DNA of 64,000 bases, from positions 1-64,000 of the forward strand of contig JAFTDW010000004.1 in NCBI GenBank assembly GCA_017454015.1, given 5' to 3'. This DNA is from Bacteroidales bacterium. GTDB taxonomy: Bacteria > Bacteroidota > Bacteroidia > Bacteroidales > P3. Of this stretch, positions 33,499 through 41,620 are shown one piece after another. A program made the position numbers and the translations under genes. Position 1 is the first letter of the stretch; the number at the start of each line of letters is the position of its first letter. Under the pieces are notes generated by a model that ran no database searches, was not told where the DNA came from, and was given only the letters and a program-made list of their open reading frames with translations.

Positions 33499-36400
33499 AT
33501 GAAGAATATAGTCAGCAAATCCGTATTAGTGGCTTTCCTCCTCACCTCATTGTGGGGAACCGCTGCGGCGCGTGAGTGTACCACCTGTAAAACCTCGACT
33601 CTCAAGAGGACACAGGTGCAGTCAAAGGCCGCTGTCTGTAAAAGAGCTCAGAGTACTGCTGAGTTGAATATCAACAACGTGCGTGCCCTTATCAATGGCT
33701 ACGGCAACATGTGGTATGACGGAAGTATAACCCAGTATCACATACCCAAGGATGGTACTTCCACACCACTCTACTGCGCAGCCCTCTGGATTGGTGGCAC
33801 CGATGTCAACGACCAGCTTCGTATTGCGGCTCTCCGCTTTGGACAGGACGGCGACGATTACTGGCCGGGTCCCCTTACCATTGACGGTACTGCCGACGTT
33901 GACATAGTCACTTGCAACAAGTATGACAAACACTTCAAGATTAGTCAGGCTGAGGTGCAGGCATTCATGGCCATGTTCGACTACACGGAGACGGGTGCAA
34001 CACCCAATGCCAGCTATGACGACGGGGCAATAGCCCAGGTCATCAAAGAGTGGCCGGCTCACCCCGACTACTCCAACCAGTCGTTCTACCTTGCACCGTT
34101 CCGCGATGTTGACGGCGACGGTGTGTACAACTACCAGAACGGCGACTATCCCTACTATGATTTCGACAACGAACTCTGCCCGCGTACCCTCAAGGCGGCT
34201 CTCCGTCCGGGTGAGAAATATGCTCCCAAGCCCACCATGGAAGACTCCGCAGGAATAGTCAAGGGCGGCATACTCTCCGACCAGGTGCTCAAAGGCGACC
34301 AGACCATCTGGTGGGTGTTCAACGACATGGGCAACGTGCATACCGAGTCCAAAGGCCAGCCTATCGGTATGGAAATCCGTGCGCAAGCCTTTGCCTTTGC
34401 CACCAACAACGAGATCAACAACATGACTTTCTATAGCTACGAGATTATCAACCGCTCCACCTATGAGTTGCGCAACACCTATTTCAGCCAGTGGGTCGAC
34501 CCGGACCTGGGCTATGGCTTTGACGACTATATCGGGTGCGATGTCAAGCGCGGTCTCGGCTACTGCTACAATGGCAAGGCTACCGACGGTCCTGGTACGG
34601 GTGCTTACTCCGGTGTGCCGCCTGCCGTTGGTATTGACTTCTTCCAAGGCCCCTATATGGATGCCGACGGCAAGGACAATCCTAAAATCGACATTGAAAA
34701 GATGCGTCTCTACTATCCCGCACAGCTGGCCACCTATGCTCTTCCGGGCGGTGGATACGACACTATAAGCCTCACCGACGACGCAGACCTTTTCTACCCT
34801 CTGGCATGGTATTTCAAGGCTGACGATGCCATTGGCAACTGCGCCATCAACGGTGTCAACTTTGGTAACAATATTGTTGACGACGAGCGTTTCGGTATGC
34901 GTCGCTTCGTGTACTATGAAAACAGCAGCAACTCTATCAATGGTGAGCCCTCCAAGGCTACCGACTACTATAACTACCTCCAGGGTTATTGGAAAAACGG
35001 CACCCATATGAAGTATGGCGGAAATGCCATTAGCCAAGGTACCACCGAACTTGACTGCGACTTTATGTTCCCGGGCGACAGCGACCCGCTCCACTGGGGT
35101 ACCAACGGAGAAATCCCCGAGGTCAATCCCGAGAACTGGACCGAGGAGACCGCCGGTGAGAACGTTACCCCTGGCGACCGTCGTTTCATGCAGTCGGCAG
35201 GTCCCTTCACCCTCAAACCCGGTGCACTCAACTACATCACCGTGGGTATACCTTTTGCTCAGGCCACCAGCGGTTCGCCGTGGTCGAGTGTCGAGCTTCT
35301 CCGCGAGATTGACGATGTCTGCCAGGCACTCTTCGAGAACTGCTTCAAGGTGCTCGACGGCCCCGATGCCCCCACTCTCGTGGTTCAGGAGCTTAACAAC
35401 GAGGTGATCCTCTACATTACCTACGAAAACCCCGCATCCAACAACTACAACGAGCGCTACAAAGAGGTTGATCCCTCCATCGTCCGCGCCTATACCGACG
35501 AGAACCACACGCAGCACATGTACACCGACCTCCAGCGCAGCTACCTCTTTGAGGGCTACCAGATTTACCAGCTCAAGGATGCCAACGCCTCCATTGCCGA
35601 CATAGGCGACGAGACCAAGGCCCGCCTCGTGGCACAGTGCGACTTGGAAAACTACTACGACAGCACCAACGCCACGCTGCCTATAGGAACCCTTGTTAAC
35701 TACACCTCCAACTCCACAACAGGACTGCTCACCGGCGAGGTGATGGTTACCGGTGCCAACAAAGGCATACAGCACGTGTTCCGTGTTACGAGCGACCGTT
35801 TCGCCACAGGCAACAACACCAAGCTTGTCAACAACAAAGAATACTACTATATCTGCGTGGCTTACGCCCACAACCGCTACAAAGAGTACTCGCAGACCGA
35901 CGCCGCCAAGCTGGACGGTCAGAAAGAGCCCTACCTCGCCGGTCGTAAAAACGAGAACGGCGGCCCCATCACTGCTGTCAAGGCCGTCCCCCACGACCCG
36001 GCAGCCGAGAACGGCGGCACTGTGGCACAAGCCCAGTATGGACTTTGCCCCAACATTACCCGTATAGAGGGCTACGGCAACGGTGGCTTTGCACTCAAAC
36101 TCTCGGAGTCCTCTATCACCGAAATCATGGGTGAGCCCGGTCAAGAAGGCAAAGGCCCTGGAAAGATAGTGGAGCGTACCACAGGCGGTACCTATAGCGC
36201 CTCTATGGAAAACCCGTGCATCATAGACCATCCCCTCTATGAGCAGAACGCCGGCCCCGTCAACGTCAAGGTTATAGACCCGCTCAACATTAAACCCGGC
36301 AAGTTTTATATCAAGTTCACGGGTATTGACAACGACGCCCGCTGGGTAATCTCCCGTGTTGACGGCCAGCCGCTCTACGACGATGTCCTTACCGACACCT

Positions 36401-38265
36401 CCGACTTTGTCATTGGCCGTTACAATGAGCAACTCTTCCTCGACCTCGGCATCTCCGTCGGCATCTCCAACCCATTGCCTGTTGCCTCCAGTATCCGTTT
36501 GGACAACTCCACTCTCAAACCCGGCAAAGGCAGCGGCATTGTCAACGACGGTACCGTCCTACAGTCCACAATGACATTTGCAGATGTCAACAAGCAGTGG
36601 CTCTCGGGTATACCCGACAACGACAACTATATGATCTATAACTGGGTGCGTTCTGGTTCGCAGTATTCCGAGAATGCTCTCAACCAATTTAAGAGCGGCA
36701 CCACCAACTACTCGCTGGCGGAGGCTTATCTTGACGAAGACTACTATCGTGGAACCCGCAACAACGGCACGTTCCGTATGGAACTTGATCCTATCGACAA
36801 GTATCAGGTCTTCGAGAAAGTGGTCGGCGGCCTCTGGGCTCCTTACGGCATGACCTCTTCCCTTGAGTATCACCCCGCATTCTCGTTCCGCTATTATATC
36901 TCTGACTCTACCATCATTGACTCGCTCCGCCGCATCAATGTCCAGAACTCCCGTACCTATAAGAGCTATTTCTCCACACTCCGCTACATGATGGATCACA
37001 CCACTAACAAGTCCATCTCGTTCAACGACATGTCCAAACTGCCCAGCGTGCGTATTGTCATCACCGCCGACCAAAGCAAGTGGACCCGTTGTCCCGTCCT
37101 TGAGATGTGCGACGACTATACGCAGTCCGAGGGCAACGCCCGTCGTTTCCAGATACGTAAACACGCTTCTGTCGACAAGAACGGCGACACTGCAACCACC
37201 GCAGGTGCCTCGGAAGATCCCAACAGCCCCAACTACATCAGTGACCGTGGTATGGGTTGGTTCCCGGGCTATGCTATCTCGCTTGAGACAGGCGAGCGCC
37301 TCAACATCATGTTTGGTGAAGACTCCCGCTACGTGCAGTACAACGGTCGCGACATGATGTGGAACCCGGTCAACACTGTACAGGGTGGTACTCAGGACTA
37401 TGTCATGGGTGGTCGCCACTTTGTTTATGTCATGAACGCCATGACGCAGAGCTTCCCGCGCTACCACGCCAATAGCAGCACTATCGTGGATTACTCCACA
37501 CCTTCCTACGATGCCGGACGTTGGGCTATCCGTATGCTCCGCTCACTTGACCGCATCCTCGCCACCACCGATGCCAACGCCACCGCCGAGATCAACCGCG
37601 GACTTCTCAAACCCGAGAGTTCCAAGTTCATCCTCCCGCAGCGCGACAGCTCGGCCTTCCTCTTCTCTACCGTGGCGTGGGTCAACATGCCTCTTGTGTC
37701 GAGCAATTACATCTTCGACAATCCGCGCAACATTCCGTGCGATGTTACCATTGACATCAATGTGACCCGCCAGTATGGTATGTACATGGGCGACAACGGC
37801 ACCACACCGCAGAACTGCGGACACGACACCATCAACGCCAACAACCCCATGTTCATGTTTGAGCTTACGGACGACATTGCCACCCTGACAGGTCAGGCCA
37901 CCAAGGAAAATGCCGAGAAGGACTTCCGCGACTCGATACTTTCCATGATTGGCGTGGTCCCCAACCCCTACTACAGCTACGCAACATACGAGACAGCTAG
38001 CCAGCTTGAGACCAAGGTACGCTTCATCAATGTGCCAGCCAACTCCACTATCTCCATTTACACTGTGGACGGCACCCTTGTGCGTCGCCTCGGCCCCACA
38101 CCGTCCAACACCACTACCTACGACTGGGATCTCCACAACCACAACGGTATACCTATTGCCGGTGGTATGTATCTAATACACTTCCATGCCGAAGGTATCG
38201 GCGACCGTGTCGTCAAATGGTTTGGCACCATGAGACCTGTCGACCTCAACTCCTTCCAGTTCTAA
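33499..38265 (+). CDS. Very large exported protein with FlgD-like C-terminal domain, T9SS-type
   Basis: The 1588-residue protein has a signal peptide (KSVLVAFLLTSLWGTAAA) and a cysteine pair right after it (CTTC). The body is tyrosine-, aspartate- and asparagine-rich, with repeated beta motifs, calcium-binding-like segments such as DVDGDGVYNYQNGDY near residue 205, and no enzymatic motif that I recognise. The last 100 residues (VVPNPYYSYATYE, STISIYTVDGTLVRRLG, NGIPIAGGMYLIHF) form a FlgD-like/T9SS sorting fold, followed by an unusual extra tail KWFGTMRPVDLNSFQF. It sits between the TonB receptor and the PorV-like barrel, and is probably displayed on the cell surface as part of that assembly. 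Confidence 0.72.
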   Translation: MKNIVSKSVLVAFLLTSLWGTAAARECTTCKTSTLKRTQVQSKAAVCKRAQSTAELNINNVRALINGYGNMWYDGSITQYHIPKDGTSTPLYCAALWIGGTDVNDQLRIAALRFGQDGDDYWPGPLTIDGTADVDIVTCNKYDKHFKISQAEVQAFMAMFDYTETGATPNASYDDGAIAQVIKEWPAHPDYSNQSFYLAPFRDVDGDGVYNYQNGDYPYYDFDNELCPRTLKAALRPGEKYAPKPTMEDSAGIVKGGILSDQVLKGDQTIWWVFNDMGNVHTESKGQPIGMEIRAQAFAFATNNEINNMTFYSYEIINRSTYELRNTYFSQWVDPDLGYGFDDYIGCDVKRGLGYCYNGKATDGPGTGAYSGVPPAVGIDFFQGPYMDADGKDNPKIDIEKMRLYYPAQLATYALPGGGYDTISLTDDADLFYPLAWYFKADDAIGNCAINGVNFGNNIVDDERFGMRRFVYYENSSNSINGEPSKATDYYNYLQGYWKNGTHMKYGGNAISQGTTELDCDFMFPGDSDPLHWGTNGEIPEVNPENWTEETAGENVTPGDRRFMQSAGPFTLKPGALNYITVGIPFAQATSGSPWSSVELLREIDDVCQALFENCFKVLDGPDAPTLVVQELNNEVILYITYENPASNNYNERYKEVDPSIVRAYTDENHTQHMYTDLQRSYLFEGYQIYQLKDANASIADIGDETKARLVAQCDLENYYDSTNATLPIGTLVNYTSNSTTGLLTGEVMVTGANKGIQHVFRVTSDRFATGNNTKLVNNKEYYYICVAYAHNRYKEYSQTDAAKLDGQKEPYLAGRKNENGGPITAVKAVPHDPAAENGGTVAQAQYGLCPNITRIEGYGNGGFALKLSESSITEIMGEPGQEGKGPGKIVERTTGGTYSASMENPCIIDHPLYEQNAGPVNVKVIDPLNIKPGKFYIKFTGIDNDARWVISRVDGQPLYDDVLTDTSDFVIGRYNEQLFLDLGISVGISNPLPVASSIRLDNSTLKPGKGSGIVNDGTVLQSTMTFADVNKQWLSGIPDNDNYMIYNWVRSGSQYSENALNQFKSGTTNYSLAEAYLDEDYYRGTRNNGTFRMELDPIDKYQVFEKVVGGLWAPYGMTSSLEYHPAFSFRYYISDSTIIDSLRRINVQNSRTYKSYFSTLRYMMDHTTNKSISFNDMSKLPSVRIVITADQSKWTRCPVLEMCDDYTQSEGNARRFQIRKHASVDKNGDTATTAGASEDPNSPNYISDRGMGWFPGYAISLETGERLNIMFGEDSRYVQYNGRDMMWNPVNTVQGGTQDYVMGGRHFVYVMNAMTQSFPRYHANSSTIVDYSTPSYDAGRWAIRMLRSLDRILATTDANATAEINRGLLKPESSKFILPQRDSSAFLFSTVAWVNMPLVSSNYIFDNPRNIPCDVTIDINVTRQYGMYMGDNGTTPQNCGHDTINANNPMFMFELTDDIATLTGQATKENAEKDFRDSILSMIGVVPNPYYSYATYETASQLETKVRFINVPANSTISIYTVDGTLVRRLGPTPSNTTTYDWDLHNHNGIPIAGGMYLIHFHAEGIGDRVVKWFGTMRPVDLNSFQF

Positions 38266-38295
38266 TCTTTATTTAACGGAAAAATATTTAGTGCA

Positions 38296-39366
38296 ATGAA
38301 AAATATAGCAAGAGTAATTGTTGCAGTCGCGCTTGTGTCCGCATTGTCGGCAGAGAGTGTCATGGCAGGCAACGACGACCGTCGCGGTACAGCCGGTGCC
38401 ACCGAGCTGCTTATCAACCCATGGGCTCGCTCCTCGGGCTGGGGCAACGTCAACACCGCCTGCGGTCGCGGTATCGATGCGTTCTATACCAACATAGCAG
38501 GCTTGGCTTTCGTGACCAAGACAGAGATAGCCTACTCCAACACCATGTTCATGGGTGGCAAGAGCGGTCTTGTCAGTGCCGCATCCATCAACTCTTTCGG
38601 CCTCGCCCAGCGCGTGGGTGATCAGGGTGTGGTGGCTGCCTACGTCATGGCCATGAGCTTTGGCAACATCCCCATTCAGACCGAGGGTAGCCCCGAGGCG
38701 GGTAGCAACGGTACCTTCTCGCCCACCTATATGAATATCAATGTCGCCTATGCGCACTCCTTCACGCCAAGTATCCATGGTGGTGCCGTGTTGAAGGTAA
38801 TCAGCGAGGCTACCGACAACGTCACGGGCACGGGTGTTGCCCTCGACGCCGGCATCCAGTATGTCACCGGCGAGGATGATGAGCTCAAGTTCGGTATCTC
38901 TCTTAAGAATATCGGTCCTGCCATGAGTTTCGGCGGCACGGGTATGTCGTTCACAACTATCAACGATGCAGGCAACAACATGACTGTTGAGTTCCGCAGC
39001 GCAGAGATGGAGTTACCCACCTGTTTCAACATCGGTATATCTTACGACCTCCTCATCTCGCAGTGGGATCAGCGCATTACCATGGCCGGCAACTTCACCT
39101 CCAATGCGTTCCTCAAGGACAACATCTCTGCAGGTCTTGAGTACAGCTTGCTCAAGTTGTTCCAGGCCCGCGTAGGCTACGTATACCAGACAGACATATT
39201 CGATAACGACAACCGCACCACGGCTCTCACTGGCATTTGCGCCGGTGCCACAGTCTTCATTCCTCTCTCCAAGAAAAACGACAACACTATAGCTATCGAC
39301 TACTCCTACCGCACTGCCTCGCCAATGAAAGGCACTCACACCATTGGCGCCACTATCAAACTGTAG
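38296..39366 (+). CDS. PorV/PorQ-family outer-membrane beta-barrel
   Basis: The 356-residue protein has a signal peptide (VIVAVALVSALSAESVMA) and an amphipathic beta-strand body. The N-terminal motif NPWARSSGWGNVNTACGRGIDAFYTNIAGLAF is the diagnostic PorV/PorQ pattern (compare ARSSGMGNAFTALADDANAL..NPAGLA). PorV shuttles T9SS substrates from the translocon to the attachment complex. Being 30 bp downstream of the giant exported protein, this paralogue may be dedicated to it rather than the housekeeping PorV. A terminator follows at 39401. Confidence 0.83.
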   Translation: MKNIARVIVAVALVSALSAESVMAGNDDRRGTAGATELLINPWARSSGWGNVNTACGRGIDAFYTNIAGLAFVTKTEIAYSNTMFMGGKSGLVSAASINSFGLAQRVGDQGVVAAYVMAMSFGNIPIQTEGSPEAGSNGTFSPTYMNINVAYAHSFTPSIHGGAVLKVISEATDNVTGTGVALDAGIQYVTGEDDELKFGISLKNIGPAMSFGGTGMSFTTINDAGNNMTVEFRSAEMELPTCFNIGISYDLLISQWDQRITMAGNFTSNAFLKDNISAGLEYSLLKLFQARVGYVYQTDIFDNDNRTTALTGICAGATVFIPLSKKNDNTIAIDYSYRTASPMKGTHTIGATIKL

Positions 39367-39400
39367 TAACACTACATTAATTAACAAATAGAAATTAAAA

Positions 39401-39439
39401 GGGAAGGTTAGCCACCCGGCGAACCTTTCCCTGCTTTTT
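39401..39439 (+). terminator. Terminator after the PorV-like gene
   Basis: GGGAAGGTTAGC pairs with GCGAACCTTTCCC across a 6-base loop, with one bulge, then TGCTTTTTA. It closes the three-gene unit starting at 29711. Confidence 0.8.
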
Positions 39440-39461
39440 ACTAAAATCCATATCAATCATT

Positions 39462-39935
39462 ATGTCCGAAATCAAATACTATAGCGAGGAAGGCCTCCAA
39501 AAACTCAAAGACGAGCTCCACCAACTCATTGTCAAAGACCGTCCCGCCGCCTCGGCCGCCATTGCCGAGGCACGCGACAAAGGCGACCTCTCCGAAAACG
39601 CCGAGTATGACGCCGCCAAAGAGGCCCAGGGTTTGCTCGAGGCGCGTATCTCCAAGCTCCAAGACCTTATTGCCAATGCGAGGTTAATCGACGAGTCGAA
39701 AATTGACACATCCAAGGTGCTGCTCCTCTCAAAGATAAACATACGCAATACCAAGAACAACATGAAGCAGAGTTACCAGATAGTGCCCGAGAGCGAAGCC
39801 AACCTCAAGCAAGGCAAAATATCGGTAACCTCGCCCTTTGCCCAGGCTTTCCTCGGCAAGAAAGCCGGAGACACTGTCGAGGTGGTAGTCCCTGCCGGCA
39901 CAATGCATTTCGAGATACTCTCTGTTGAGCGCTAA
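39462..39935 (+). CDS. greA: Transcription elongation factor GreA
   Basis: GreA rescues backtracked RNA polymerase by stimulating transcript cleavage. The 157-residue protein has the N-terminal coiled-coil with acidic tip (DKGDLSENAEYDAAKEAQ near residue 45) and the C-terminal FKBP-like domain (KISVTSPFAQAFLGKKAGDTVEVVVPAG). Length and motifs are standard. Confidence 0.95.
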   Translation: MSEIKYYSEEGLQKLKDELHQLIVKDRPAASAAIAEARDKGDLSENAEYDAAKEAQGLLEARISKLQDLIANARLIDESKIDTSKVLLLSKINIRNTKNNMKQSYQIVPESEANLKQGKISVTSPFAQAFLGKKAGDTVEVVVPAGTMHFEILSVER

Positions 39936-39945
39936 GCAAAACATG

Positions 39946-39969
39946 AGCGCAACCAATATTGGTCGCGCT
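39946..39969. promoter_or_regulatory. 24-bp palindrome between greA and HIT gene
   Basis: AGCGCAACCAAT is followed directly by ATTGGTCGCGCT, a loop-less palindrome with one mismatch. With no loop and no T-run it is more like a protein-binding site or cruciform than a terminator. Confidence 0.45.
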
Positions 39970-39991
39970 ATTAACAAACAATAATAATACC

Positions 39992-40384
39992 ATGCCTTCG
40001 ATTTTTTCGCGCATAGTTGCGGGCGAGATACCCTGCTACAAAGTGGCCGAGACCGACGATTTCTTGGCTTTTCTCGATGTGAACCCAATAGTAAAGGGTC
40101 ACGTGCTGTGCATCCCCAAGAAAGAGGTGGATTACATCTTCGACCTCGACGATGATCTTTTCACGGGACTGCACCTTTTTAGCCGCAAGGTGGCTACTGC
40201 CCTGCGCAAGGTGTGCCCCTGCATCAAGGTCGGTGTGGCTGTTGTGGGTATAGATGTTCCTCATACCCATATCCATCTGGTGCCGCTCAACAACCCCGGA
40301 GACCTCAACTTCGCGCACCATATATCCATGCAACCCGACGAGATGCAAGCTCTTGCCAATAAGATAGCTGCACAAATACAATAA
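39992..40384 (+). CDS. HIT-family nucleotide-binding protein
   Basis: The 130-residue protein of the histidine-triad superfamily hydrolyses or transfers nucleotide monophosphates. It has the HIT motif HTHIHLVPL near residue 90 and the N-terminal SIFSRIVAGEIPCYKVAETDDFLAFLDVNP of the HinT type. The ATG at 39992 is preferred over the upstream TTG at 39959, which lies inside a palindrome. It is followed by purM after 9 bp. Confidence 0.92.
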   Translation: MPSIFSRIVAGEIPCYKVAETDDFLAFLDVNPIVKGHVLCIPKKEVDYIFDLDDDLFTGLHLFSRKVATALRKVCPCIKVGVAVVGIDVPHTHIHLVPLNNPGDLNFAHHISMQPDEMQALANKIAAQIQ

Positions 40385-40393
40385 TCATATATA

Positions 40394-41569
40394 ATGGCCG
40401 ACGCAGCAAAATACAACATGCGAGGTGTTTCGGCATCCAAAGAGGATGTCCACAACGCTATCAAAAACATCGACAAAGGCCTTTACCCCAAGGCTTTCTG
40501 CAAGATAATACCCGACGTGCTCGGAGGCGACAGCAGTTACTGCAACATCATGCACGCCGACGGAGCCGGAACCAAGTCGTCTTTGGCCTATATGTATTGG
40601 CGCGAGACAGGGGACCTCAGTGTGTGGAAAGGTGTTGCCATTGACGCCGTGGTCATGAACCTCGACGACCTGCTTTGCGTCGGAGCCACGGACAACATAT
40701 TGCTCTCCTCTACCATAGGCCGCAACAAGCGACTGATACCCGGCGAGGTCATCGCAGCCGTAATCAACGGCACGGAAGAGTTCTTGCAGCAGATGCGCGA
40801 CCTCGGCATAGGCATACATCTCACAGGAGGAGAGACTGCCGATGTGGGCGACCTTGTGCGCACCATAATTGTCGACAGCACTGTCACGGCGCGTATGCGG
40901 CGCGATCTGGTGGTTGACAATGCCAACATCAAGGCTGGCGATGTGGTGGTAGGCCTTGCCTCCTACGGGCAGGCAACATACGAGACCGCATATAACGGCG
41001 GCATGGGCAGCAACGGCCTTACCTCGGCGCGCCACGACGTGTTTGACCACCTATATGCTTCACGCTATGCTGAGAGTTTTGACAATGCGTTGCCACCGGA
41101 GGTGGTGTACTGCGGAAGCCGCAAGCTCACAGAAAGCAGCGCAGTTTCCGGGGTGGACTACGGCAAGATGGTCTTATCGCCAACACGTACTTATGCACCG
41201 GTTATACGGCGAGTCCTCGACACCTGCCGACCGGCTATACACGGCATGGTGCACTGCAGCGGCGGTGCTCAGACCAAGGTGCTCCATTTTGTAGACAACC
41301 TCCATGTTGTGAAAGACAACATGTTTGCAATACCGCCACTCTTTCAGGCCATTCAGCAGGAAAGTCACACTGACTGGCGCGAGATGTACAAGGTGTTCAA
41401 CATGGGTCACCGTATGGAAATTTATACCGACGAGCGTGCCGCTGCCGAAATAATAAGCATAGCCCGCAGTTTCAACATTGAAGCCCAAGTCATAGGTCAC
41501 TGCGAGCCCGCCGAACGTGCCACGGTGACGGTGGACACTCCCAACGGAACTTTTGTATATACCGAATAA
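40394..41569 (+). CDS. purM: Phosphoribosylformylglycinamidine cyclo-ligase (AIR synthase)
   Basis: PurM closes the imidazole ring to form aminoimidazole ribotide in purine synthesis. The 391-residue protein has the AIRS/PurM fold: HADGAGTKSSLAYMYW near residue 55, VAIDAVVMNLDDLLCVGA, HLTGGETADVGDLV near 140, and the C-terminal GMVHCSGGAQTKVL and FNMGHRMEIYTDE. It is longer than the usual 345 residues because of a Bacteroidota-type insertion (SARHDVFDHLYASRYAESFD). Cytoplasmic. Confidence 0.92.
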   Translation: MADAAKYNMRGVSASKEDVHNAIKNIDKGLYPKAFCKIIPDVLGGDSSYCNIMHADGAGTKSSLAYMYWRETGDLSVWKGVAIDAVVMNLDDLLCVGATDNILLSSTIGRNKRLIPGEVIAAVINGTEEFLQQMRDLGIGIHLTGGETADVGDLVRTIIVDSTVTARMRRDLVVDNANIKAGDVVVGLASYGQATYETAYNGGMGSNGLTSARHDVFDHLYASRYAESFDNALPPEVVYCGSRKLTESSAVSGVDYGKMVLSPTRTYAPVIRRVLDTCRPAIHGMVHCSGGAQTKVLHFVDNLHVVKDNMFAIPPLFQAIQQESHTDWREMYKVFNMGHRMEIYTDERAAAEIISIARSFNIEAQVIGHCEPAERATVTVDTPNGTFVYTE

Positions 41570-41587
41570 CCGAGGTTATAAGTTTTT

Positions 41588-41616
41588 TTGAAATCAAAAG
41601 CATGGACAACGAATAA
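41588..41616 (+). repeat. Dispersed intergenic repeat, truncated copy g
   Basis: TTGAAATCAAAAGCATGGAC then AACGAATAAC matches the second half of the dispersed repeat. It lies directly before the C25 peptidase start codon and creates a spurious N-terminal extension in the reading frame. Confidence 0.6.
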
Positions 41617-41620
41617 CGCG

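Noticed and set aside
33622-36432. 936-codon frame on the minus strand
   Set aside because: Shadow of the giant exported protein; the plus-strand frame has signal peptide and sorting domain.
39946-39969. Terminator after greA
   Set aside because: Loop-less palindrome without T-run, more like a binding site.
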